Shown here in pieces: positions 19,283-28,557 of a stretch of DNA of 57,729 nt. Positions within the stretch are counted from its first letter, which is position 1, and each line of letters opens with the position of its first letter. The notes beneath the pieces were generated by a model. The model ran no database searches. It saw nothing but the letters and a program-made list of their open reading frames with translations, and was not told where the DNA came from. The stretch is taken from NCBI RefSeq assembly GCF_001746755.1, contig NZ_MCGG01000072.1, positions 1-57,729 on the forward strand, given 5' to 3'. This DNA comes from Magnetovibrio blakemorei. Its GTDB lineage: Bacteria; Pseudomonadota; Alphaproteobacteria; Rhodospirillales; Magnetovibrionaceae. The position numbers and the translations under genes are program-made.

Positions 19283-19311
19283 CAAATACAGCACGAACGC
19301 CGAGGTTTCAA
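19283..19311 (-). promoter_or_regulatory. Predicted sigma-70 promoter of metK
   Basis: A -35 box TTGAAA (19311-19306) and a -10 box TATTTG (19288-19283) are spaced by exactly 17 bp on the minus strand. The expected start near 19276 places the SAM-II aptamer at the 5' end of the RNA. Confidence 0.6.
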
Positions 19312-19351
19312 GCCCGACGCCCGCACTTGTTACATATTTTAAGGCTGTTGA

Positions 19352-19846
19352 TCAATCGTCCAGATCAAGATCCGCCCCGCCGTCAACTCCGGCAGCGTTG
19401 GCAATCGACTTGGTCAATTCAAACACCCGCTTGCGCACTTTGGGATCTTCGATGCGGTAGTAGGCCCGCACCAATTCCAAGGTTTCGCGGCGCGCCATTG
19501 GGTCACCTGCTTGCACGACTTCAATTTCTTCGGCGCGGCTGGCCATGGCGTAATCGCCGCGCGTCTTTTGCACTTCGCCGGGCATTTCCTCGAAAAAGTA
19601 GCTGACCGAAACGTCAAGCACGTTGCTCAACTGGTACAGACGACTGGCACCGATACGGTTTGCGCCGCGCTCGTACTTTTGAATTTGCTGAAACGTCAGA
19701 CCGACAGCCTCGCCCAGCTTTTCCTGGCTCATGCCAAGCAGCGTACGGCGTTGACGGAGACGTGCCCCAACATGAACATCAACGGGACGCGGTGTGCCAA
19801 GGGGGGGCCTATCTTCTGGCTTTAAAGCGGATGAGTTCGCAGCCAT
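19352..19846 (-). CDS. XRE-family helix-turn-helix regulator
   Basis: The 164-aa DNA-binding protein has a Cro/C1-type HTH at about 27-80 (LRQRRTLLGMSQEKLGEAVGLTFQQIQKYERGANRI), followed by a C-terminal extension with a helical segment (ETLELVRAYYRI, VRKRVFELTKSIAN) and an acidic end. This type of regulator commonly lies between lnt and metK in alphaproteobacteria. It follows lnt after a gap with its own -10 box and a palindrome that could be an autoregulatory site. Its targets are unknown; metK downstream is a candidate. Confidence 0.9.
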   Translation of the reverse strand: MAANSSALKPEDRPPLGTPRPVDVHVGARLRQRRTLLGMSQEKLGEAVGLTFQQIQKYERGANRIGASRLYQLSNVLDVSVSYFFEEMPGEVQKTRGDYAMASRAEEIEVVQAGDPMARRETLELVRAYYRIEDPKVRKRVFELTKSIANAAGVDGGADLDLDD

Positions 19847-19886
19847 TTGTGGGGGGATCCTTTTGGTCTATGAGAGTATGCGGTAA

Positions 19887-19907
19887 ATTATAACAACACT
19901 AAAGTGT
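19887..19907 (-). promoter_or_regulatory. Promoter -10 and operator-like palindrome of the XRE gene
   Basis: A consensus -10 box TATAAT (19892-19887, minus strand) is preceded by the perfect palindrome ACACTTTAGTGT (19907-19896). The palindrome lies in the -35/-10 spacer, where a dimeric HTH repressor would block polymerase. Autoregulation by the adjacent XRE protein is inferred. The -35 box is weak. Confidence 0.5.
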
Positions 19908-20015
19908 CTGGCTTTTGGTAGCTTCGTCTTACCCCTGACACGTGTGTTGGTCAAGGACCGTTTCCCTCTCCTGTTCATTATATGGTATGCAATCTTTGGT
20001 TACGCAATGCGTGAT

Positions 20016-21620
20016 TTATACTCTTTTTTGGGCAGGACGTCGGCGGCCCACAAAAATTCCACCCAAGAGCATTGCAATAGACAGCCCCACGGGCAGTCCG
20101 TTTCCCAACTGCGCGTACAATCCCGGATGGTCCAAAGCAACGGGTAAGTCACCGTCGATAAAGCCTTTTTCACTTAAAGGCAGGCTTTCCCGAACCCGCC
20201 CGTAGGCATCGACAATGGCCGAAATTCCCGTAAACGCAACCCGCACCAGAGGCAGGCCTTCTTCAACCGCACGCAGGCGCGCACTCACGAAGTGTTGATG
20301 AGGCCCGGCGGTCTTTCCGTACCAGGCATCATTGGTCAGGTTCAAAATCCACTGGGGTCGCTGCAGTGGATCGGTGATGGCATGGGGAAAAATAACCTCA
20401 TAACAAATCAGCGGCGCCACCGGTGGCAAGCCCTTGAGCATCAGCGTCCGAGGCCCGGCACCCGGCGTAAAACCGCCTTGTCCTTGGGTGATTTTATCCA
20501 AGGGCAGCCAATCGGCAAACGGCACGTATTCGCCGAACGGCACCAAGTGGAACTTGTCATAATGTGCGGTGAGGGCGCCATCACTGTCAAAAGCCAATAG
20601 TGAATTTGCAACCTTAAAGGGTTCTCCTTGGGCCGACACGGCGCGCGGCGCACCCAAAATGGTCAAGCCACCGGGGGGCGTGGTTGAGGCCACCACCTTG
20701 CGCCACTGGGCCTGATTTTCGATGAAAAACGGGGCTGCGGTTTCCGCCCAAATGATGTGAGTGGGTGGCGGCCCGCCGTTCTTGGGCGGGGCCGTCGCCA
20801 AATCAATCTGGGCAAACATATTGCGTTCGCGCAGTTCCGGTTTCCACTTTTCGCGCTGAGAAATGTTGGGCTGGATCAGGCGCAACCGCACGTCGGGCAC
20901 GACGGCCGTACTTACCGGGATCAAACCGGGGGCCAACCGCTGTTCGCCCACACCCCACATGAACACCAAGCCCAACAGTGAAAAGCCCGTAAGCAGCCGG
21001 GCACTGCGTCCCGGCTCTATCAGCGCGGCAAAAGAGGCTGCCACCAGCACGGTGAGCAAACTTTGACCAAAAACGCCCACATACGCCGCCCCTTGCATCA
21101 TCTCAGCGGACACCGCCCAGACGCTGCCCACCGGGTTCCATGGCAGACCTGTAAAGATCCAACTGCGGACCCATTCCAACAGCGTCCACGATCCGGCCAA
21201 AACCAGCGCCTTGGCGCTGAATGTGCCGGGGATCACCTGCACAACCCACGCATTCACGGCCCCAAACAGGCCCAGACCAAAGGCAAAGCCGAACATGGAA
21301 ATCGGAATCAACCAGGCGAACTTATCGGCCTCGACCAACAGCGCGAACGACACCCAATACAGGCTGGCGCCAAAAAAGCCTGCGCCGAACCACCATCCCA
21401 GAACAAACGCCCGCCACCGACTGGACGCATTCCCAATCAGCCACAAGAAACCGCTAAAGGCGGGGATCAAAAGATAAATTTGATACGTTGGCGGCATCGC
21501 CAATACCGCCAGCGCGCCCAACACAAACGCCAGTGCGCGCGCTTGCCAACGACCCAACCCGCGCACCCATGTGTGCACGCGGGACAGCCCCCGAACCAGA
21601 ACCGTGCGCACCTGGATCAA
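20016..21620 (-). CDS. lnt: Apolipoprotein N-acyltransferase
   Basis: The 534-aa inner-membrane enzyme adds the third acyl chain to lipoproteins. An N-terminal region of about six to seven hydrophobic helices (30-220) is followed by a periplasmic nitrilase-like domain. The catalytic Glu-Lys-Cys are seen in WAETAAPFF, YDKFHLVPFGEYVPF and PLICYEVIFP. A final helix (LGNGLPVGLSIAMLLGGIFVG) anchors the C-terminus. The start appears to be TTG at 21620 with GGGGA seven bases upstream, three bases after the corC stop. It is co-transcribed with corC and ybeY. Confidence 0.96.
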   Translation of the reverse strand: MIQVRTVLVRGLSRVHTWVRGLGRWQARALAFVLGALAVLAMPPTYQIYLLIPAFSGFLWLIGNASSRWRAFVLGWWFGAGFFGASLYWVSFALLVEADKFAWLIPISMFGFAFGLGLFGAVNAWVVQVIPGTFSAKALVLAGSWTLLEWVRSWIFTGLPWNPVGSVWAVSAEMMQGAAYVGVFGQSLLTVLVAASFAALIEPGRSARLLTGFSLLGLVFMWGVGEQRLAPGLIPVSTAVVPDVRLRLIQPNISQREKWKPELRERNMFAQIDLATAPPKNGGPPPTHIIWAETAAPFFIENQAQWRKVVASTTPPGGLTILGAPRAVSAQGEPFKVANSLLAFDSDGALTAHYDKFHLVPFGEYVPFADWLPLDKITQGQGGFTPGAGPRTLMLKGLPPVAPLICYEVIFPHAITDPLQRPQWILNLTNDAWYGKTAGPHQHFVSARLRAVEEGLPLVRVAFTGISAIVDAYGRVRESLPLSEKGFIDGDLPVALDHPGLYAQLGNGLPVGLSIAMLLGGIFVGRRRPAQKRV

Positions 21621-21623
21621 GGC

Positions 21624-22595
21624 TTAGTCCCCGCTCATTTTAGCGGGCATGGACTTTAAGGTGTCTGTGATGAGGTCGGGGTTTTCAGGATCGAAGCCCG
21701 ACAAAGAGTCCGGAACGCGGACCCGTAACTTTTTGATGCGACGCGGATCAACGTCCAACACTTCGAATTCCAGGCCGCTGGCATGGGTCAGCAGTTCGCC
21801 CCGCGACGGAACCCGCCCGGCGATGGAAAAAACCAAACCGCCCAAGGTGTCGATTTCGTCTTGCTCGTCTTCACTAAAGACCTTCACCCCCAACGCGGCT
21901 TCCATTTCTTCCAGCGGTGTGCGCGCGCCGGCAATCCAGGTGCCGTCGGCACGTTTTTCCATCGACGGCTTTTCGTCTTCATCAAATTCGTCTTCGATTT
22001 CACCGACGATTTCTTCGACCAAATCTTCAATGGTCAACAGGCCGTCAACACCACCAAATTCGTCAACCACCAACGCCATGTGAACGCGCTTCACCCGCAT
22101 TTCCAAAAGCAGTTCCAAAACATGCATGGACGGCGACACAAACAGCACCGGACGCACAATCGTCGAGGCGCTGAAATCGGCATCGCGCCCCCGCCACACC
22201 AAAACATCTTTGACGTGAACAATGCCGAACGCATCGTCCAAGGTTTCCCGGTACAGCGGCATGCGCGAGTGCGCTTCTTCGGTGATCAACGCGACCAGGT
22301 CGGCCAGAGAGGCATCGACCTTGGCGGCAATGATATCGGCGCGCGGCACCATCACATCGGCAACGGTTTGGTCTTTCAGCTCCAAAATGTTGAGCAGCAG
22401 CTGACGTTCATCAGCGCCGAGCGATTCCTCACCGATTTCGGCATCTTCGATCAGATCTTCCAGCACATCGCGCGCGCTCTCGCCGTTGCGACCCCAAATG
22501 CGGTTGAGCATGGTTTTAAAGGCGGATTTTTCATGCCGACCGTCTTGATCTGTATCAACACGCGTCGGCTCAATAGACGATGGCTCATCGTTCAT
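21624..22595 (-). CDS. corC: CorC/HlyC-type CBS-domain protein
   Basis: The 323-aa cytosolic protein has two CBS domains (about 80-200; start at DVMVPRADIIAAKVD) and a C-terminal CorC_HlyC/transporter-associated domain (EEMEAALGVKV to ELLTHASGLEFEVLDVDPRRIKKLRVR). It has no membrane helices, unlike the longer DUF21 relatives. Family members are linked to Mg2+/Co2+ efflux and adenine-nucleotide sensing. In this operon it sits between ybeY and lnt, the order conserved in proteobacteria. The hemolysin label of the family is historical. Confidence 0.93.
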   Translation of the reverse strand: MNDEPSSIEPTRVDTDQDGRHEKSAFKTMLNRIWGRNGESARDVLEDLIEDAEIGEESLGADERQLLLNILELKDQTVADVMVPRADIIAAKVDASLADLVALITEEAHSRMPLYRETLDDAFGIVHVKDVLVWRGRDADFSASTIVRPVLFVSPSMHVLELLLEMRVKRVHMALVVDEFGGVDGLLTIEDLVEEIVGEIEDEFDEDEKPSMEKRADGTWIAGARTPLEEMEAALGVKVFSEDEQDEIDTLGGLVFSIAGRVPSRGELLTHASGLEFEVLDVDPRRIKKLRVRVPDSLSGFDPENPDLITDTLKSMPAKMSGD

Positions 22596-22655
22596 CGGGT
22601 TCGGGTCGTCCTTTTCTGTCGTCTTGGTCTAAAATAACGTCGTCGTTTAAGGTCT

Positions 22656-23179
22656 TCAATCTTTGTCTTCGTACGGGCTGCTGATCCCGAGGCCCGCCAA
22701 GATGCTCACTTCCAACGGCTCCATCTCTTGGGCCTGAGCCTCGCTTTCATGATCGAAGCCCAACAAGTGCAGCATACCATGAACCATCAGGTGAGAAAAA
22801 TGGTCCGCCAGCGGCTTGCCTTGCTCTTGGGCTTCTTGCACCAACGTCTCAAACGCCAGCACGATGTCGCCCAACAACATCGGTGCGCCGTCGGGCAAGT
22901 CATCGCTGGGCGGTGCCGCAAACGACAGCACGTTGGTCGGTTTGTCTTGCGCGCGCCAGTTTTTGTTCATCACCTGGACGGCGGCGTCATTGGTGAGCAG
23001 CACGCTGATTTCCCACTGCGCTTCGTCTTCGTCTTCAACTTCCGCACCCGCCGCCACGGCGGCGGTGATGGCGACGCGACACCGTTTGTCAAAATCGGGC
23101 AGAGCCTCGCTCCACCCGCCTGCATCAACGGCAATATCAATCCAAAGGTCAGGGGTCGGCGCCAGGTGTGAGGTGGGGT

Positions 23180-23183
<4 letters not shown>
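22656..23183 (-). CDS. ybeY: Endoribonuclease YbeY
   Basis: The 175-aa zinc metalloprotein acts in 16S rRNA 3'-end maturation and ribosome quality control. The zinc motif H-x3-H-x5-H is intact in HGMLHLLGFDHE near the C-terminus. The substrate-region motif NKNWRAQDKPTNVLSF is also typical. Its start overlaps the phoH stop by 4 bp, so translation is coupled. The phoH-ybeY-corC-lnt order is the standard one. Confidence 0.96.
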
Positions 23184-24261
<1,078 letters not shown>

Positions 24262-24271
<10 letters not shown>

Positions 24272-25617
24272 GCTTTCTGGTTATCTTTTTCCAACGTCCC
24301 CAGCAGAGAATTTGGGCCCGCAGACGTTATGGTGACATCAACGATGCGGTTCATCAATGGCTCAGACGTGTTCACCACCACGGCTTGCATATAGGGGCTG
24401 CGACCGATCAGCTGACCGGGTTTTTTGCCCGTTCGGTCCAGCAATACCGGCAAGGTTTTGCCCACACACGCCGCATTGAACGCCAGCGTTTGCGCATTGA
24501 GCACAGCTTGCAATTCGGCCAACCTCTCCGTTTTGACCGCTTCGTCGATTTGTAAATCCATCAGCGCCGCCGGGGTGCCGGGGCGTGGTGAATACTTAAA
24601 TGAATAAGCCTGAATAAAGGTCACGTCTTCGATCAGTTTTAAGGTGGCGCGAAAATCCGCATCCGTTTCGCCCGGAAAGCCGACGATGAAATCCGACGAC
24701 AACGCCAGATCGGGGCGGGCAATACGCAATTTATCGACCAGAGCGCGATACTCATCAACGCTGTGATTGCGGTTCATGGCTTTGAGCACCCGGTCTGATC
24801 CCGCCTGCACCGGCAAATGCAAATAGGGCATCAACTTGGCCACGTCTTTGTGCGCCGCAATCAAATCATCATCGACTTCGGCCGGATAACTGGTGGTGAA
24901 ACGCAACCGTTCCAGGCCATCGATTTCGGCGGCTTCGCGGATCAAACGCGCCAAGCTCCAGGTCGAGCCATCGGATGCTTCGCCGTGATAGTTGTTGACG
25001 TTTTGTCCCAAAAAGGTGATTTCCAGCGCCCCCGCCTGAACCAAATTGCGGGCCTCACTCAACACCGCGCCGGCGGGGCGGGAATATTCGGCCCCGCGCG
25101 TATAGGGCACCACACAATAGGTGCAGAACTTGTCGCAGCCTTCTTGAATGGCCAAAAATGCGGTGGCACCGTCGACCGTGCGGTCTTGGGGCAGAGCGTC
25201 GAATTTGCTTTCTTCGGGAAAGTCCGTATCCAGTTGTTGGCCGCTGGCACGGGTGGCTTCGGCGACCATTTGCGGCAAACGATGATAGGTTTGCGGACCG
25301 AACACCATATCGACATAAGGCGCGCGTTTCAAAACCTCTTCGCCTTCCGCCTGGGCCACGCAGCCGGTCACCGCCAGCACCATACGCCGACCATCGGCGG
25401 CCATGGCTTCTTTTTGTTTGCGCAGCCGACCCAGTTCTGAATACACCTTTTCGGCCGCTTTTTCGCGGATGTGACAGGTGTTCAAGATGACCATGTCGGC
25501 GCCGTCGGTGGTGTCCCACGGGACAAACCCAAGCGGGCTCAAAACCTCGGCGATTCGCTCGGAATCGTAGACGTTCATCTGACAGCCATAGGTCTTTATG
25601 TGGAGCTTCTTCGCCAC
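24262..25617 (-). CDS. miaB: tRNA-2-methylthio-N6-dimethylallyladenosine synthase
   Basis: The 451-aa radical-SAM methylthiotransferase modifies A37 of tRNAs that read UNN codons. The N-terminal UPF0004 domain carries three cysteines for the auxiliary [4Fe-4S] cluster (TYGCQMN, NTCHIREKA, VTGCVAQ). The radical-SAM motif is CDKFCTYCVVPYTRG (about 157-171). A C-terminal TRAM domain follows (VLLDRTGKKPGQLIGRSPYMQAVVV). It heads the miaB-phoH-ybeY-corC-lnt run and lies downstream of fur. Confidence 0.97.
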
Positions 25618-25644
25618 GCCGCTTTTGTCCTCACAAACTCAAAC

Positions 25645-25674
25645 CATAAAAATGCAAATAGGGGCCGAAGCCCC
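25645..25674 (-). terminator. Terminator-like hairpin between fur and miaB
   Basis: On the minus strand the stem GGGGC-TTCG-GCCCC (25674-25661) has the stable UUCG tetraloop and is followed by an A/T-rich tail with TTTTT. It probably ends or reduces fur read-through into miaB. Confidence 0.6.
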
Positions 25675-25752
25675 AGATTTCCGCGAAATTAGCACCCATC
25701 TCACTTAAGTCAAGAGACGTGAAGCCGAAAACACACCCCGCGAATTCTCGCC

Positions 25753-26214
25753 TCAATCGCCGTCCGCATCTTCGCTGGGGCTGGTGTCGGCATTGGCGTC
25801 TAACGGCACACCAAACAGTTCCAACTTGTGGCCCACCAAACGAAAGCCGTTTTCTGCCGCAATTTTTTCTTGCAAAGCTTCGATGGCGGCGTTGTGAAAT
25901 TCAATCACCCGCCCCGATTGGACGTCGATCAAATGATCGTGATGATCGCCACCCGCCTCTTCGTAGCGCGCCCGACCATCGCCGAAATCCAAACGATCCA
26001 AAATGCCCGCTTCTTCGAACAGGCGCACGGTGCGGTAAACGGTGGCGATGGAAATATGAGGATCTTCAAGAATGGCGCGACGGTGCAGCTCTTCCACGTC
26101 GGGATGGTCCGTCGCATTGGACAGCACCCGCGCGATGACCCGACGCTGGCCGGTCATCTTCATGCCTTGTTTGTGGCAGAGATCTTCTATGCGCGATGCC
26201 TGATCGGAACCCAT
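25753..26214 (-). CDS. fur: Fur/Mur family metalloregulator
   Basis: The 153-aa repressor has a Fur winged helix (GMKMTGQRRVIARVL; HISIATVYRTVRLFEEAGIL) and a dimerisation domain with metal ligands in DHHDHLIDVQSGRVIEFHN. The C-terminus is extended and acidic. In alphaproteobacteria the orthologue next to miaB often acts as a manganese-responsive Mur, while Irr handles much of the iron response; with an irr gene also present (5.2 kb) that split is plausible here. It has its own downstream hairpin. Confidence 0.93.
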   Translation of the reverse strand: MGSDQASRIEDLCHKQGMKMTGQRRVIARVLSNATDHPDVEELHRRAILEDPHISIATVYRTVRLFEEAGILDRLDFGDGRARYEEAGGDHHDHLIDVQSGRVIEFHNAAIEALQEKIAAENGFRLVGHKLELFGVPLDANADTSPSEDADGD

Positions 26215-26267
26215 GTTCCGTCCCCCTTCATTTAGCCGTTCTGCAAAAAACGGTTGGTGTCAGCCTG

Positions 26268-26308
26268 ATAAAAAACCAACGGCACCCAGGTTGAAGATGC
26301 CGTTGGTT
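26268..26308 (-). terminator. Rho-independent terminator of mucR
   Basis: A perfect 11-bp stem (26274-26284 with 26298-26308) with a 13-nt loop is followed on the minus strand by TTTTT. It ends the monocistronic mucR transcript ahead of fur. Confidence 0.85.
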
Positions 26309-26361
26309 ATATTTCCATCCCCGCTCGCTCAGGTAAAGCCCAAGTTGGCAACTGGGACAAA

Positions 26362-26814
26362 TTATTTTTTGCGCGCCCGTGTGGCCGAGGCGGCCGCTTT
26401 CGGGGCAGCGGCTTTACGCGGCTTGGTACCCAGACCGATTTTTTTCGCCAACGAACTGCGGTGTTTGGCGTAATTGGGGGCCACCATGGGATAATCCACG
26501 GGCAAACCCCAACGCTCCCGGTAATCTTCCGGGGTCATGTTGTAGGCGGTCTTTAAGTGACGTTTCAGCATCTTCAGCTTTTTGCCGTCTTCGAGACAAA
26601 TGATAAAGTCCGGGGTAACCGATTTTTTCACCGGAACAACAGGGCTGGGGCGTTCCGGCAGCGCCGACTGGGTGCCCAGGTTGGTCAACGTTTTGTAGAC
26701 CTCTTGAATAACGCCAGGCAAGTCTGCGGCAGTCACGGCATTGTTGCTGATGTAAGAAGCAACGATTTCAGTCGTCAGTTCAAGCACGGCAACGGCTTCC
26801 ATTTTGTCGGTCAT
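26362..26814 (-). CDS. mucR: MucR/Ros family transcriptional regulator
   Basis: The ATG at 26814 gives 150 aa; the frame extends upstream to 26847. The conserved core is VTPDFIICLEDGKKLKMLKRHLKTAYNMTPEDYRERWGLP, a Ros/MucR DNA-binding domain. Only one cysteine of the classical zinc pair remains (CLED rather than CLEC), a known variant in MucR-like proteins. The Lys/Ala-rich tail (KPRKAAAPKAAASATRARKK) may bind DNA non-specifically. MucR proteins act as global H-NS-like silencers of surface, motility and cell-cycle genes. Confidence 0.92.
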   Translation of the reverse strand: MTDKMEAVAVLELTTEIVASYISNNAVTAADLPGVIQEVYKTLTNLGTQSALPERPSPVVPVKKSVTPDFIICLEDGKKLKMLKRHLKTAYNMTPEDYRERWGLPVDYPMVAPNYAKHRSSLAKKIGLGTKPRKAAAPKAAASATRARKK

Positions 26815-26906
26815 AATCTTTCTCTCTATCAACTCTAAAGCGCACAAACGAATTCAATTAAGGCGCAATCGACAACGAAGTGTTTATTTAAAGAACTATG
26901 GTGCTT

Positions 26907-26935
26907 ATATAAATGAGCATTACATCAACATGCAA
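26907..26935 (-). promoter_or_regulatory. Possible mucR promoter
   Basis: A TTGCAT (26935-26930) and TTATAT (26912-26907) pair with 17-bp spacing lies about 90 bases before the mucR start on the minus strand. The match is moderate and the region is AT-rich, so other starts are possible. Confidence 0.35.
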
Positions 26936-26955
26936 GGGAAAGTCTCAAAATAAAA

Positions 26956-27225
26956 ATGACCAAAAATACCGCCAATACTCAATCTGATTACTTTATCGAC
27001 ATTACAAATGATGTTTGTCCGATGACGTTTGTGCGCACCAAGCTGTTGATCGAGTCCATGCAACCGGGGCAGACGGCGGAAGTTCGCTTGCAACACGGTG
27101 AGCCGTTACAAAACGTGCCCCGCAGCGTGCGCGAAATTGGTCATGAGATTTTGTCCCTAGAGCCCGAAGACCCGAACGGCCCCGATGATGGTGTGCACCG
27201 ACTGGTTATTCGCACCAAGACGTAG
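26956..27225 (+). CDS. TusA-family sulfur carrier protein
   Basis: The 89-aa protein has the TusA/SirA fold with a single reactive cysteine in DVCPMTFVRTKLLIESM near residue 18 and the LQHGEPLQNVPRSVREIGHEI segment. TusA-like proteins carry persulfide sulfur for tRNA thiolation or other sulfur-transfer routes. The motif is CPMT rather than CPxP, so it may be a paralogue of classic TusA. It is the only plus-strand gene in a long minus-strand run, divergent from mucR. Its partner is not identifiable here. Confidence 0.82.
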   Translation: MTKNTANTQSDYFIDITNDVCPMTFVRTKLLIESMQPGQTAEVRLQHGEPLQNVPRSVREIGHEILSLEPEDPNGPDDGVHRLVIRTKT

Positions 27226-27244
27226 ATGGTGATCCCAGCACCGA

Positions 27245-27763
27245 TTACACCAGCATGAAGGCCATAATCAAGGCGTCCACCCGGGGGCCATTTTCCCGCA
27301 CATAATACCCCGGTCGCCGCCCGGTCTCGACAAAGCCCAAGGTTTGATAAAGCCCGATGGCGTTCCCATTGTCGACGGCCACTTCCAAAAAGATCGTTTC
27401 GATACCAACGCGGCGCGCTTCGCTGAGCGCCGTGTGCATTATGGCTTTGGCGACGCCGGTGCCCCGCGCTGACGGACGGGTCGCGATGCACAGCACCTCC
27501 CCTTCGCCGCCGCCGCCTTCCTCGCAACAGACGCGAAACACACCAAAGCCCAAGGGTTCCTGGTCCTCTGCACGGACGGCGATATAGCCAAAGCTGCCCG
27601 GTGTCTCCAACGTGGCTTGAAACGACGCCGCGCTCCACCCTTCATCAAAACTTTCCGCGTGCAATTCAGCCAACACTTCAGCGTACGTGCCGTCCACCTG
27701 GGTGAGGGCAAACAGAGGAGCCGTCATGGAACCCGTCATGGAACCCGTCATGGAACCCGTCAT
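27245..27763 (-). CDS. rimI: Ribosomal-protein-alanine N-acetyltransferase RimI-like
   Basis: The 172-aa GNAT acetyltransferase shows the acetyl-CoA-binding motif ATRPSARGTGVAKAIM and the IFLEVAVDNGNAIGLYQTLGFVETGRRPGYY end typical of RimI, which acetylates S18. The first ATG at 27763 overlaps the tsaB stop (ATGA). The N-terminus begins with three MTGS units made by a 12-bp tandem repeat, so up to four in-frame ATG codons exist; the last (MTAPLF) may be the original start. The tsaB-rimI pair is conserved in alphaproteobacteria. Confidence 0.9.
   Translation of the reverse strand: MTGSMTGSMTGSMTAPLFALTQVDGTYAEVLAELHAESFDEGWSAASFQATLETPGSFGYIAVRAEDQEPLGFGVFRVCCEEGGGGEGEVLCIATRPSARGTGVAKAIMHTALSEARRVGIETIFLEVAVDNGNAIGLYQTLGFVETGRRPGYYVRENGPRVDALIMAFMLV
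27728..27763. repeat. Three 12-bp tandem repeats at the rimI start
   Basis: Three exact copies of GGAACCCGTCAT (plus strand) lie in tandem, with a degenerate fourth copy at 27716-27727. On the minus strand each unit reads ATGACGGGTTCC, so each adds an in-frame start codon and the residues MTGS. Copy-number change would not shift the frame. Confidence 0.9.
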
Positions 27764-28464
27764 GGTCTGGCGCGACCTTCGTTCTTGGGCATCTTGGCGT
27801 CGGGGGGGCGCAGGTAAAGCGGCGCAGGGGCCGGGGCTTTTGTGTGTGCGTCAAACCGGGTTGCCGCCAAGGTGGCCACGATGCGGGTATCGGGCAAGGC
27901 CGCCGCCGTGCTCATCTCGGCCTCAATCCCTTCACTTCGCAACATATCGATGGCGCGCAAACCGCCATCGCCAACCACCAAGACGGCTTCCGCCGTACCC
28001 ACCAAGGCGGCAAGCCCCGGTGCGTCGGCGGCCAGCGGTTTGCTTAAAGGGTTGAGCGCATCGTCAAAGGTCTGCACGTACAAATCTTCGCGTTTGCTTT
28101 CCACCGCCGCCAGGACGGTCTTGCCGTGACGATCTTGGCCGCTGACGCCGTGGGCGATGACTTCCAAGGTCGTCACGCCGATGCACGGTATCCCCAACGC
28201 CAGGGCCAAACCGCGCGCCGCCGCCAGTCCGATGCGCAGGCCCGTGAACGCGCCCGGTCCGCGGGTGATGGCAATGGCGTCTAAATCTTGGGGCGCAAGG
28301 CCCGCTTGGCGCAGCGCCTCAACCGCCATGGGCAGCAAAACTTGGGCCTGACCGCGGCTCATGTCGCGGGCGTCATGGACCAGCACGTCGTCGCCGCAAC
28401 ACAGGGAAACCGAACAACCCGTCGTCGCGGTATCAAGTGCCAATATGCGCAGTGGTGCGTGCAT
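27760..28464 (-). CDS. tsaB: tRNA threonylcarbamoyladenosine biosynthesis protein TsaB
   Basis: The 234-aa protein (YeaZ) is the ASKHA-fold partner of TsaD in making t6A37. The N-terminal motif ILALDTATTGCSVSLC and the stretch IAITRGPGAFTGLRIGLAAARGLALAL are diagnostic. It lacks the TsaD metal-binding histidines, as expected. tsaD itself is not in this window. The ATG lies close to AAGGCGGA. rimI overlaps its stop. Confidence 0.95.
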   Translation of the reverse strand: MHAPLRILALDTATTGCSVSLCCGDDVLVHDARDMSRGQAQVLLPMAVEALRQAGLAPQDLDAIAITRGPGAFTGLRIGLAAARGLALALGIPCIGVTTLEVIAHGVSGQDRHGKTVLAAVESKREDLYVQTFDDALNPLSKPLAADAPGLAALVGTAEAVLVVGDGGLRAIDMLRSEGIEAEMSTAAALPDTRIVATLAATRFDAHTKAPAPAPLYLRPPDAKMPKNEGRARP

Positions 28465-28557
28465 TCCGCCTTACCCTTTTGTCGGTGCTGTGCAGTGTCA
28501 GGATCTGGTTTATACTCCGGTGCTGATACCAATGCCAGTTGAGGAGTACAAGAACCG

